A DNA stretch of 64,000 bases, taken from assembly GCA_022497155.1 (NCBI GenBank), contig MU385720.1, forward strand, positions 930,001-994,000. Reading direction: 5' to 3'. The position numbers and the translations under genes were made by a program. Each line of letters starts with the position of its first letter. Within the stretch, counting starts at the first letter, position 1. Of this stretch, positions 44,863 through 55,390 are shown in pieces. The notes under the pieces were generated by a model. It worked only from the letters and a program-made list of their open reading frames with translations, was not told the DNA's origin and did no database searches. The DNA comes from Whalleya microplaca (taxonomy: Eukaryota > Ascomycota > Sordariomycetes > Xylariales > Xylariaceae).

Positions 44863-46703
44863 GATTGTTTTAAAGGAATGATATTATGATGGGGAAATAG
44901 GTCTATTAAGCAAGAGTTAATCTTAGGCCAGGCGATCATCTCGTCTAACCAGGCCTTCTTCAGGGGCAGAATATGAACTCTCTCTCTCCTCTCCTGACAA
45001 CGTCTCTACAACGGTCTTTGTGGAATTGTCTAGGACTGTACTTATGTAGTAAATAAATTCAAATGATACCTGGCTGCCATATCACAGTGGACAGACATAT
45101 TTTTGTCCCAAAACATGATTGCGAATCGTTGCGTACTGCTTAGTAAGAGGCCGGGCTGCATCCCGTACATATACTCAGTGAATGGAATCGTCGTTAAAAT
45201 ATACAACTTCATCAATCTGTCCCCAATACTTCCAGTACTTCACCTACTAGCCTCTACTGAATAGTAGTCACTTGTCATATTGTTAGTATATCGTAATTAT
45301 ATAGTCGCAGATGTTTAATCCGAGGGGGTAAAAGCGAACCGGCTATCTTATCTCCGTACTGCCTTTTAGATGTGCTACGTTATGGACTTACTTACGTGCA
45401 CTAGAGTTATTCATACGATAGGACTTTGGGGTATCGCAACACGAATCCGATATTTTCAGTATCTGGTATCTAGCACAGATAAGGTTGACACTAATGTCTA
45501 CGGTTGGCATGCATCTCTATAAAAGACGGAAATTCAACCTGGAAATCGGTGCTCAGAGATCCTTTATTTAAGCAGATTGGTGAGTCGTCGCTGGAAGGAC
45601 ATACATACACAATACATTATCTTAGTGGTTGAATGGCAGAGTGGGTGCCCTGTGTCGAATACCTATATGTAACAAGGATATCTGATGCAGTAGCTTGCAT
45701 GAACAGGCGGTCTAGTACAGCCAACGTCAACTGATTGGCAGCGCGGTCATTTCAGGTGACTCAATCAGCAGCATTGACAGCTATCCGGGTGATTCACTCA
45801 CGCAAAGAGGCTAGTAGTAAGCCGTCCATCTGGAGAGATCTGACCATATCAATTTCCCTGGCTCCAGTCTCTCACTGGCAGGACTCAAGGACTGGGTCTG
45901 TTGAGGCTGAAACCTGAGGGGCATGAGTCTGACCTCTGTATTGATTTATTAACCCTTTCGTTGCGCCCTCCCACGAATCGAGGACACTTACGGTATATAT
46001 CTATCTATCTTACCTCACCCCGAGCTTTTATAACTTCTGGCGTTTTCTTGATATCCATATCCTACGACAGGAACGTACCACCAATCATGAGAGCTTCGAT
46101 GTTCCATCTGTTAAAAGTACTTACGTGACCAAATACGGTGATTTGAACCCCTGGCTTTCTACATGTACCAAAGAGAAAAAGATTTGAGAAGATCTAAAAA
46201 GGTTTAAGAAGTCCAAAGTACCGTAACTTCTCCAGTGTTTTATTAGGCAGAAGGCACGCAGAAGATAGGCAGCGATGGATTATGTCTCCATTCAACGGAG
46301 GAAAGCACATGCTGAAGTAAGCTTAAGCGCCTTCCATAACTCATAACTCCTAACCCCAGCACCGACCTCCCCACCTTGAATTCAAGTCACATTCATTCAT
46401 ACAGTCAGTCATGTCATAATAGGCCAACTTCTGGTCAACTCACTTTCGCGACGTTCATTTTCAAGTTTCGCCTCTTGCATTTCTCTTCTTCCACTTCTTC
46501 CACTTTTTTTCTTTTCCCAAATCTCGTTCCCCCCATTCTCATGTATATGAGCTGCAGCTGCAGTTACTGCTATTACTGCTGCTATTGTTGTTGTTGTTGT
46601 TAGCTACGGTCCTTGTCACTAATTTGCCTGGAATTGAAGCAACGCTCGTACCAAGATCGGGCACTCTCACCGACTTAGTGTCATCATCAAAAAGCTGTCC
46701 ATC
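44863..46703. other. intergenic with tRNA-like fragments and a TGT repeat leader
   Basis: About 1.8 kb. At 45637-45650 there is an A-box-like ATGGCAGAGTGGG, followed within 20 bases by TGTCGAATACC; at about 46137-46160 the minus strand has GGGGTTCAAATCACC, a B-box-like stretch. None forms a full tRNA. From 46376 to 46603 a 75-codon upstream frame precedes the F-box gene; it ends in a run of TGC/TGT repeats (about 46566-46601). Confidence 0.5.
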
Positions 46704-48200
46704 ATGAAGCTCAAGAGTCAGAGTGATGGAGAGGACTCCAACGATGCTGTCGATAACGACGATCAATCTTCCATTGGCAAATTGGCTAGCAATCCTGCTA
46801 GTCCTGGCGGCACGAGTAGTAACACCATTGCTCTCACCACCGATTCAGGCAAGGCTGTAGACTCATCATTAGCAAATCACGGGGAGCCGGCGGGCTCGAA
46901 ATTGCTGGACTTGCCACAGGAGCTTTTCGATGCCATCACGAGCTACTTAGGACCGGCTCATATCGTGCTGCTCGCGCTCGTCAACAAGGAGCTCATGGCC
47001 CGCTTTATGAACTCGGTCGCCCTCTCCGAACTTGTAGTGCCGGACGCACCGACGCCTTCTTGGAAAGAACTTGGCCTGTATATCAGACGGCAGGATTCAT
47101 CCAAGACTAAGATCCGCGGTACCCTTCTCAGCCTCTTAGACTATGACTTGCAAGATCTCGTCTACTGCTATAAGTGCAAGAAAATTCACGATCCCTTCAT
47201 CACCTTCAAGGACCATGCCTACGCGCCCAACAAGGCCACCCGGTGTGTCGACTGGCCCCCTGACCACCACATGCCTACGCGTGCGACCCGGAAATTACTA
47301 CGTTCCATCACCAAGCGCAAAGTACATGGCGAGCCATACAGACACCTGCTGGCGCAAGTGAACAACACCACTACCGAATATCAAAAAGGCATTCTGGTTC
47401 AGATCTCCCTGCGCATGCGCTACCGCGAGGACCAATTAATGCTGAGACGCCGGCACATCGTCACCTCCATGGACAAGAACGGTTTTGCCATGTGGTCCTT
47501 CGCGCAACAGCTAGTCGACCCCCCGCCGGTGGGCAAGTTCTCCGCGACGTGGCCCCGGGTCTTCAAGATCTGCAACCACCACTCCTGGCACGACCCGTAC
47601 GCGCCGCTGCTCGCGAAGCTAGTATCTGACTTCTGCACGCAGACGCACGACCCGATGATCCGGTGTCCGCCGTCCTGCGTCGACAGCGGACCGCGCGACC
47701 TCTCGAAGTCGGAGGACCACCTAATCTCGGAACGGCTAGCGCTACTAGCCTCGGGGGCGCGCGCACAGCCGACGGACGTGCCGGCGCTTCTGGGCAACGT
47801 CTTCGGCTGCGACAAGTGCACGACGGACTACTCGCTCGACGTGATCGCGCTGCCGGCGCCCTGGCACTGGGGCTTCGTGCTGACGACCTGGCTCGACCTC
47901 GGCCCGCTCGACTTCTGCGGCAAGTGGGACAGCCACCGCGACGCTCGCCCGGGGCGCGAGATCAAGCGCAAGGACCGCCCGGGCCACATCTGCGAGCTGT
48001 TCGAGGACCTGGACTGCCGCCTCGACTACCGCCCGCGCGTCAGCGAGGCCGATCTCGAGCGCCTGGATAACTACGGTTGGGCGTCCCGCGCCGCTGCCGC
48101 TGGCAAGGGCAAGTGTATGAGCTGGAGCTCGGGACACGGCTGCGATCCGAATACGGGCTGGATCGAGGAGCCGGACCCGCTGGAGGATGCGGATTACTGA
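46704..48200 (+). CDS. F-box protein, 498 aa
   Basis: Single exon, ATG at 46704. The N-terminus is acidic and disordered. An F-box lies at about residues 67-105 (LLDLPQELFDAITSYLGP then LALVNKELMARF). After it comes a cysteine motif YCYKCKKIHDP near residue 155, and later GCDKCTTDYSLDV, both of the CxxC kind. The 3' half is very GC-rich, unlike the 5' half. It likely serves as a substrate adaptor of an SCF ubiquitin ligase. The CxxC pairs are seen in a broad group of uncharacterised ascomycete F-box proteins. The substrate is unknown. Confidence 0.85.
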   Translation: MKLKSQSDGEDSNDAVDNDDQSSIGKLASNPASPGGTSSNTIALTTDSGKAVDSSLANHGEPAGSKLLDLPQELFDAITSYLGPAHIVLLALVNKELMARFMNSVALSELVVPDAPTPSWKELGLYIRRQDSSKTKIRGTLLSLLDYDLQDLVYCYKCKKIHDPFITFKDHAYAPNKATRCVDWPPDHHMPTRATRKLLRSITKRKVHGEPYRHLLAQVNNTTTEYQKGILVQISLRMRYREDQLMLRRRHIVTSMDKNGFAMWSFAQQLVDPPPVGKFSATWPRVFKICNHHSWHDPYAPLLAKLVSDFCTQTHDPMIRCPPSCVDSGPRDLSKSEDHLISERLALLASGARAQPTDVPALLGNVFGCDKCTTDYSLDVIALPAPWHWGFVLTTWLDLGPLDFCGKWDSHRDARPGREIKRKDRPGHICELFEDLDCRLDYRPRVSEADLERLDNYGWASRAAAAGKGKCMSWSSGHGCDPNTGWIEEPDPLEDADY

Positions 48201-48808
48201 GGACTGAGGCTCGAGTCACGGGATGTGACATGATAGAGTACTCTGCTTGCGGCTGTATTTGTGTGTTTGTGTAGTGAAGTGGCATTGTTGCAGCAGCACT
48301 TCGGGCGGGCGGTGGAATCACCCGCTCGCCATATGGATTTGATCGATTGTTAAGGAAGGCGAGTTTCGCCTGCATCACTGGGCGTTCTGTCGAGGGGAAA
48401 AAGAAAAGGGATCGAACGTTTTACTGTGGTATGGAACCAGACCAGTGGAACAGGTGTAGGTGTTGCTACATAGGTAGTATTCGGTATATTGAGTTGAGCC
48501 TAGTTTGCTTTTGCTTTTGCTATACCTAGATCTTCCACTTCGTGAACTCGTGATATGGTGGAGAGTCTGAACCAGTGACTTTGATCTAATGCGATTTAAA
48601 GGATACTCCATCACCTCGCTTTCTCGAGGTTGTTTTACTGGATCTATTCCTAGTGCGTCGATGAAACCACCACCATGATAATTGATCCAATCTCATCCAA
48701 CTCCTACCTCCACCTACCTACCGTTCCCATGACATCACCGCACTATCCAAATCGTACGACCGCGGCCATCCGCATAACACACCCACCTACACCAACCCAC
48801 CCACTCAC
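48201..48808. other. convergent 3' regions
   Basis: About 600 bases between the F-box gene and the MsrA gene, both ending here. No further gene. Confidence 0.55.
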
Positions 48809-49653
48809 TCACTGCAGCGGCGGAAAAGTCCTCAAAAAATGACTCGGGCACTCATACCCGCCCGGATTCTTATGCAAATACAACTGGTGGTAATCCTCGG
48901 CATCCCACCACTGGCCCGCGGGCACGATCTCCGTCACGATCCCCCCTTTTCCCTCTCCTTTCCCTACCCCGCCAGCACCGTACCACTGCTCGCCGGCCTG
49001 TCGCGTGACCTCGCGCGCCGTCGCCTCCTGCTCCGGCGAGTGGTAGAAGATGGCGCTGCGGTACTGCGATCCCAGGTCCGGCCCCTGCCGGTTGGGGGTC
49101 GTCGGGTCGTGCATCCGGTAGAAGAACTCGAGGAGTTGGCGGTAGGTTAGTTGCGCGGGGTCGTAGTGGATTTGTAGGGCTTCGGAGTCTGTGGGGAGGG
49201 AAGAGGGGGGTTAGCGGTTGTGTTGAGGAGGAAAGGGAGTGTTGGGTGCGGGATGCGGACTGTTGATGTATGTATTGCATGATGGACGTTTACATACACC
49301 ACCACCACCACCGCATCCCCCAAAATCGCAGAACACAATATAAGAAACAGAGACAATCCGAGGCAAAACTCACGACCAGTCTTCCCCGTGCAAACCGCGC
49401 GGTACGTCGGGTGACTCGTGTCGCCGCCGATATAGCCCACGCGCGCGTCGTACAGGCCCTTGTTGTCGAAGTGCTTGCGGTACAGGTGCTCGACGCCCCA
49501 GAAGCAGCCGGCCGCGATCGTCGCCGTCTCCGCGCCCTCGGGCACCCCCGCCGGCCTTCCTACCCCCGTGTCCGCGGATATGCCCATGCGCGCGCTCGAG
49601 GAGAGGGGGCGGAAGAGGCGAGCCATGAAGGCTGGTAGTGTGAAGGCGGACAT
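48809..49653 (-). CDS. MXR1: Peptide methionine sulfoxide reductase A (MsrA)
   Basis: Two exons, 49374-49653 and 48809-49188. With the start at 49653, [20 protein letters not shown] gives a mitochondrial-type presequence and 219 residues. The frame stays open up to an ATG at 49917, and ATGs at 49728 or 49917 would give longer forms. The catalytic GCFWG lies at residues 49-53. Other markers are [19 protein letters not shown], then [13 protein letters not shown] across the intron, and [20 protein letters not shown]. It reduces methionine-S-sulfoxide in proteins using thioredoxin. A glycine-rich insert ([13 protein letters not shown]) is a fungal variation. The presence of several starts would allow cytosolic and mitochondrial forms; that is inference. 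Confidence 0.93.
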
Positions 49654-51871
49654 GATGACGGTGATGGGTATTGCGATTACGGTTGCGGAGATTGGATATG
49701 TGGATAGACTCGTTGGGAGCGTGGTCATGTATATCGGAGTCCGTTGATTTCGATTACAAGAGGGAGACGCAGGTTTGAACAAAGGGTCGGTCACTTGAGC
49801 ATTAAATACAGCTGCCGGAGCTGGGGTTGATTCCACATCACTGGTGTTCCGGATCACTGCGGCAAGATCGACCCCGGCATCGGTGACGTTGGGGACCCTG
49901 TCTCGCGCTGCAATCATGACAAATTATTCAGCGCCACTCTGCCGCCCGATGATGCTATGAGCCTGTGGTAGCGCTTAGTGGTCTGTGCCAACCTAAGCTC
50001 TTCGGATAAGGTTGATAAGAATTCCAAATGAGCGCGGGCAGCGCGGGGTAGATGTGGCTCATTAGCATCATAATAAGTACCTATGTATCTTCCTAGGTCG
50101 TGGCTCAGCCCTATGAAAGTCTCTGTGTATCTACTAAACTCTAAACTTATTATTAGGATGGATTATACCAGGTTAGTTGGCGTATGCTCATGATGAGGGT
50201 GAGTCTATTCCTTGTTGTGTTAGTCGAACACTAGCTTGTATCCATTTGGAGTCCATCACGGAGATTCCTTCGCCTCACATTCTTAAACACCGGTAACCGA
50301 TATCCTGTTTCATTGCTCTAAAATAGCTCAACCTCCTGGAACTCCAGGACTTCACAGGTTTCGAAGGGCTAAATATCTGAATTGAACCGGTATAAGTATA
50401 AAATGATGTTCTAACAGCAGTATGGGCAGTTCTTGTACCTATATGTATCTCATCAACTCTTGAGTGAAGACGAAAGCCACTGCTAATTTCTCATCGCATT
50501 TAACTCATTCTTTCGCATCTAGTTTGATACGGCCGTTTAATCTAACCTCCAGGTAACGCCAAGTCCGGTAACGGCATTGATGAGATTGACTCTAATATCT
50601 TGTTACGGCCGACGTCTTCATTCGTGCTTTGTAGGACCCTGCGAGTTGTTTAAGTCTAATTAGAGACTCTCGGGACTTGAGTAGAAAGAAAAGCTTGGCT
50701 TCTGCTGGAATTCTGTTGTTATTCCTCCACTACTCCATCAGTCCGCATAGAGTTTCCGTTAGACTACTTTAAGTTGAAAACGGTGAATGTCTTCACCCCT
50801 TGGGTTAGATCCCGGACTCCACTATCCGGCTAGGAAAGCCTCGCGGGTTCGTGGTCGAGGAGGCCATTGAATTTTGGTTGGGTGAGGTAACCTTCTAGCC
50901 CTCTTCCATTTTGGTGAACCTGGCATACCTGTTTCGGGATCGTAAGATGAGATCTGTGTTAGCAAGGGGTTATTCGATCCCTCAACAAGATAGCCATCGA
51001 TCTTGGTGATCTTGGCGCCGTCGTCAATATCCACAACGCCGAACACCCTGTTCTTTTCATGGAACAGGATTTATTGGAGGGAAATCTTGATATCTTTCTA
51101 ACTTCGACTATATAAAACAGTCGTGTTCGCGCTGTATCACAAAGCCTAGATACGAATGAACGCCTTGTGCGTTTCGAACCGCCACGCCACATCATGCGAT
51201 ATGAGCTAGAGCATCCAAGAGTCAGGCTTTCTGCAATGCAAGTGCAGAAGGAATCAGCCTACGAGCATTCCAAGGCGTTGTTACCGTCGTGCTGGGCCGG
51301 CGAAGACTGCCATATATGACCACGCTCGGAACCTGCCAAGAGTTGAACCTCGACCCGGAAGTGCATTGGCGCGTTGCAAACCCCTGTGCCGATCCCCCGA
51401 TTTGGCTCCCTACTATGTGATTTCGCGTAGCAGGGCAACTCAAGACGACGTTTCAGGTTCATCTGAGGCAGGGGAGAGATCCAGTTTGAGAATGTCTAAA
51501 CGAGGCATAAAGTCACATTGCCCAAGGACCGTTTCAGATGAGGAAATATCTAGGCGACGCGAGCTACAAAATGAGGCCTCGCGATGAGTGACGTAGTTCC
51601 TTCGCTTTTTCACCTTTCGATCTTTCGCGACGCACGAGATAAAATCTCCATTGACAGCTTCATCGGGTCCAATTACTCTGCATCTGCCTCGCGTTCTTCC
51701 GTGCCCGTTCTCGAACAACAGACCCTTGATCTGAGAACCCCACAGACAAACTCACTGACCGTCAATTGAACACTGAAGCATCTCCTATCCATCCACCGCC
51801 GTCCACAACAACCCAGAATCCCCATCTCACCTCATCAGCCGGACACACCCAACCCAACCACAACCGCCAAA
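49654..51871. other. intergenic with a doubtful decayed frame
   Basis: About 2.2 kb. On the minus strand, 50822-51052 reads VFGVVDIDDGAKITKIDGYL and on to a PETG-like stretch. This looks protein-like, but the upstream part is interrupted by stops in every frame. It may be the tail of a lost gene. The rest holds AT-rich DNA and the leader of the YbjQ-family gene. Confidence 0.4.
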
Positions 51872-52333
51872 ATGCTCAGCAACCGCCGCTCGACGATGAT
51901 GATCCCGGTGCAGCCGCCGGCGTACCGGCCGGGCGCGCTGCCCATGATCGGCAGCCTGAAGCCGGAGACGGAGCCGCACTGCATAACGCCGTCGGTGCTG
52001 ACGTGCACGACGGAGCAGCTGCCGGGGTACCGGACGGTGCGCGTGCTGGGCGCCGTGTACGGCTCGACGACGTACGCGTACAAGGACACCAAGGCCCTCC
52101 TAAAAGCCACGGGTTCCGGCGCCGAGGCCAAGAGCATCACCCACATGATGTACAGCGCGCGCGACCAGGCCATCGAGCGCATGACCCGCGACTGCATCAC
52201 GCGCGGCGCTAACGCCATCATCGGCATGAGCTTCGGCGAGAGCGAGGTCCTCGGCTTCGCCCAGGTCTCCGTCTACGGTACCGCGGTGTACGTCGAGCGC
52301 GAGAAGGGCACCGATGGCCTGCTGTCGCCGTGA
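51872..52333 (+). CDS. YbjQ/UPF0145-family (heavy-metal-binding domain-like) protein
   Basis: Single exon, 153 residues, ATG at 51872 in the context CCAAAATGC. The C-terminal half matches the YbjQ family: YRTVRVLGAVYGSTTYAYKD, then a helical segment (ARDQAIERMTRDCITRGANA) and IIGMSFGESEVLGFAQVSVY with GTAVYVE at the end. The family forms pentameric rings in bacteria and is of unknown function. The N-terminal 45 residues are proline-rich and specific. Coding DNA is GC-rich and without introns. The domain is common in bacteria and also occurs in fungi, so transfer is possible but not shown. Confidence 0.88.
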   Translation: MLSNRRSTMMIPVQPPAYRPGALPMIGSLKPETEPHCITPSVLTCTTEQLPGYRTVRVLGAVYGSTTYAYKDTKALLKATGSGAEAKSITHMMYSARDQAIERMTRDCITRGANAIIGMSFGESEVLGFAQVSVYGTAVYVEREKGTDGLLSP

Positions 52334-53070
52334 CGGGAGGGAGTTGGGGTGGCTTGGAGGAAGCTTTGAGCGTGTGTTCGGCGATTCACTTCTTGGTCGT
52401 TTGGGTCCGGTTGCGAAGGCTTATCGGGTTGGTTCATGAGCGTACATACATACCTATATGCGTCGCTTTTTCGAGTGCGGCTAGTTTTCCGAGTTTTCGT
52501 TAGTCAAAACAGACGATGAATCCGAATTGCTACAGATTTTGGGCCGAGGAGGCCTTGGCCGGACGATGTTGTTGTTAGATTGAATACCCTGAGCATTGCT
52601 AGTAATTATAAGTTCATACAATGTTTGGTTGTTGCAGCTTGACTGCAGAAACTTTGCACTATGCTGAGACTGTTATGTTGTCCTTGGCTTTTTAAGTATT
52701 GGGATGTACTTGGGTGAAGCATGTTCTGGAGACTCCCGAGTTCTATCATTGCCAGAGGACCCTTCGTCGCACCTTTCGTCATGGGTTAACATGCGGATTA
52801 AGCATGCTTACAAAGTAAATAGCTACAGATGAAAGACTCTGTTTATGATACTGCGCTATATCAGTGCTCAGACGAAAATAGTTGCAACATATGTCGAGAC
52901 AACTAGTATATTTCAGCCTAGTTGACCAAGGCAGAGGGTAATCTCAGAGTATGTGAGGGTTTACTTGAAAATCATTTCAAGCAACTAGGTTAATACACTG
53001 AGAACTAGCGCTAGTCATCTGGCAACATCACGCTTCAAGTTACGGCACTCATAATGCGCACAACCCAGTG
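52334..53070. other. intergenic, no supported gene
   Basis: About 740 bases downstream of the YbjQ-family gene, AT-rich. Nothing recognisable. Confidence 0.6.
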
Positions 53071-53671
53071 TCAAGACAGAGGGAGGTCAATGTGAGGATA
53101 ATCATCCGCCAGGTTCTTGATCGGTAGAAAGCACTTCTTATCAGCAGATTCTGTCGCCGCATCATCATGGTGTTCGCACCACCGCCGTACCTCACTCCAG
53201 CTGACCCAATGCCACCCCTCGCATTTATCCGGCTCGACGGTCTATCGTCGTGTAAGCTTCCAGAGTCAATCCCGGGGGGGCAGTTCTTACCTCCGGAGTG
53301 GCGTTCTCGTCTAGCCTCTGACATGCGACGAATATTGTGATATAGTGCTTAGACTCATCAAAGACATTATTCGTCACCGCAACTACCTTTTGCGCCTTCA
53401 CCCGCAGTCCGGTCTCCTCAAGGGTCTCTCTCTCCGCGCACTCGAAGAAAGACTCGCCCATCTCGAGGTGACCACCTGGGAACTGCCAGGTTCCTGTATA
53501 TTGTCAGCCCGTGTGCATACTGGCTTAGACCGGTAGCCTCCGGCTGTCGGGGGGAAATTTCTCCGTACCTGCGCCATGGCTGCCCATCCGCTTGCCGAGA
53601 ACGAGTTCCCCCTTCGCGTTGTAGATCATCGCGCCAATGCCTACACGGGGATGGAGCGGGGTTGTAGCCAT
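53071..53671 (-). CDS. NUDT15-like Nudix hydrolase, 158 aa
   Basis: Three exons (53569-53671, 53291-53493, 53071-53241) with introns of 75 and 49 bases; phases fit. The start is [20 protein letters not shown]. The pattern [20 protein letters not shown], and then the Nudix box at residues 41-63 with the catalytic REXXEE (RETLEE) and TGL, matches NUDT15/MTH2-type enzymes that hydrolyse oxidised or modified nucleoside di- and triphosphates. A C-terminal segment [15 protein letters not shown] and a final [15 protein letters not shown] follow. It is likely cytosolic. The substrate is inferred from the family only. Confidence 0.92.
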
Positions 53672-54178
53672 TTTTCTGCACTGAGATTGGTAGTGGGAAT
53701 GGTGGTATCGTGTTGTTGGGACTTGATGTTGAAGGGTCCGGGATCGCCCGTCGACCGGAAATGAAGCTACCCCGGGCCGTGGCCGGACAGTTTGAACCCA
53801 CTCACTGCACACTGTCAGCTTCGTCGAGCACAGAGACCCGTTGTATCACGATACCTAGATTCTGACTCATCATCTGGATTTTCCACAATTCCACCCTTTG
53901 GTCTTGGTTGACTTTGTGAAGGGGCCCTGGGAGTTGAAGGAGATGTTTCTTCCACGTGTCTTCCTGTGCCATTATGACATATTACGTGATCAGAACGATG
54001 CATCAATGGTTTATGGTATAGAGATTGATATAGATAGGACGAAATAATATTACATTGTTGATTGGGTTCTGTCCTTTTGTTTTCTCTGTCTACTGGTAAA
54101 TATTTGACCCTACGTTATCGCAGCGAAATAAAGTGAGCGCACTGCAATTGCTCTCAGGTGTGTTTAGTAGGAGCTTCA
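53672..54178. other. intergenic
   Basis: About 500 bases between the NUDT15-like start and the J-domain gene end, AT-rich. No gene. Confidence 0.55.
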
Positions 54179-55390
54179 TTACCACGTTTGGCCTCTGATG
54201 AAGTTGAACTCGCTGACCGGGATGAACATTTCGGGTTGGTAATCCACGCCGAGGATGCCATAGAACATTCTTGCGGAGCAGTCAATCATGTGCATGTCCC
54301 ATCTGCGAACCCAAGTGAGAATATCCCTGGCCGCGTTCTCCAATTCATGATGTCTTTCGATGAATTTGTCGATATCCATATCCAACGTGATGTAATCCAC
54401 CATGTTACCTGAATTCCCGGCGTACAGTTTTTCATGCTGCCATTTTAGAGACCCGATAAGACGTCTTCCTCTAATAGATGTATGCTCGGAAGCCGAAAAT
54501 AAGATTCGAGCTGTGCCTGGTACTCCAGCCCGTCCCTGGTATAGATTCAAAGCCTGGTCAATGATTTCGCAAACTGGTTCCATATGCAATTCTCTCAGTC
54601 GATCTAAACGTTGTTTCGAATAAGCAAGGATGTCATCGGCAAGCTGTTGGCTCGGCACAGGAAATAGAGGTACAGGAAATATAAATCGCGATAGATTAAT
54701 ATAAGATTCCTTGTAGCCCGAAAACTCCGGGGGGATTGGTAGAGGTAAGTCCTGTTTGCAAGATGATGAGCTTTCTTCTCCTTCATGTGTTGCCTCTTCC
54801 CTTTTTTCCCATTCTCCTGTACCTTTCCCTTTCCTTTCCTTGGCATTTTTATGCCCCTTCTCTTCTTTGTCCTCCTCTTCTCTAGTCTTATCCTTCCTAG
54901 CTTTCTCCTTCCTGGCTCTGTCTTTCCTGGCTTCTTCTCTGGCCTCAGCTTCTCTAGCCTCATCCTCTCTGGCCTCATATTCTCTGGCCTCATCTTCTCT
55001 GGCCTTCTCCTTCCTGGCTCTCTCTCTTCTAGCCTCTTCTCTGGCCTTCTCTCTTCTAGCTTCTTCTCTGAGCCTTTCCTTTCTAGCCTCTTCTCTGGCC
55101 ATCTCTCTTCTAGCTTCTTCTCTGGCCCTCTCTTGTTTAGCCTCTTCTCTGGCTTTCTCTTTACGGCGCAATGAGTCGTACTTACGCCGGTGATCTTTGT
55201 TGGAGAGCAACTCGTACGCTTCACGAATCTCATTGAACTTACGATTGGCATCAGGAGTGTCGCCTGCCTTATCCGGGTGATGGGCCAATGATAGATTCCG
55301 GAAAGCTGACTTGATGGTATCTAGCTCAGCATCTAGACTGACGTTGAGGACCTCATATGGATCCCTGCTGGGAGCGCGGAACTCTGACAT
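54179..55390 (-). CDS. J-domain protein with long charged Ala-Arg-Glu repeat
   Basis: Single exon, 403 residues, ATG at 55390. The J domain spans about residues 11-73 (DPYEVLNVSLDAELDTIKSA, then HHPDKAGD with the Hsp70-activating HPD at 38-40, and YELLSNKDHRRKYD). A low-complexity segment of about 110 residues follows, made of pentads like AREDE, AREYE, AREAE, AREEA and ARKEK. It looks like a single alpha helix or coiled coil. The last 190 residues form a distinct domain of unknown family (EFSGYKESYINLSRFIFPV and a final YGILGVDYQPEMFIPVSEF). The J domain should stimulate Hsp70. The repeated segment is strongly biased and could expand. Confidence 0.85.
   Translation of the reverse strand: MSEFRAPSRDPYEVLNVSLDAELDTIKSAFRNLSLAHHPDKAGDTPDANRKFNEIREAYELLSNKDHRRKYDSLRRKEKAREEAKQERAREEARREMAREEARKERLREEARREKAREEARRERARKEKAREDEAREYEAREDEAREAEAREEARKDRARKEKARKDKTREEEDKEEKGHKNAKERKGKGTGEWEKREEATHEGEESSSSCKQDLPLPIPPEFSGYKESYINLSRFIFPVPLFPVPSQQLADDILAYSKQRLDRLRELHMEPVCEIIDQALNLYQGRAGVPGTARILFSASEHTSIRGRRLIGSLKWQHEKLYAGNSGNMVDYITLDMDIDKFIERHHELENAARDILTWVRRWDMHMIDCSARMFYGILGVDYQPEMFIPVSEFNFIRGQTW
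54885..55150. repeat. 15-base minisatellite-like coding repeat
   Basis: On the plus strand, units such as GGCCTCATCTTCTCT and GCCTCTTCTCTGGCC recur with a 15-base step, giving a five-residue protein repeat on the minus strand. Copies differ by point changes. Confidence 0.8.

Noticed and set aside
45628..45670. A-box and B-box-like pair
   Set aside because: The boxes are too close and the stems do not form a cloverleaf.
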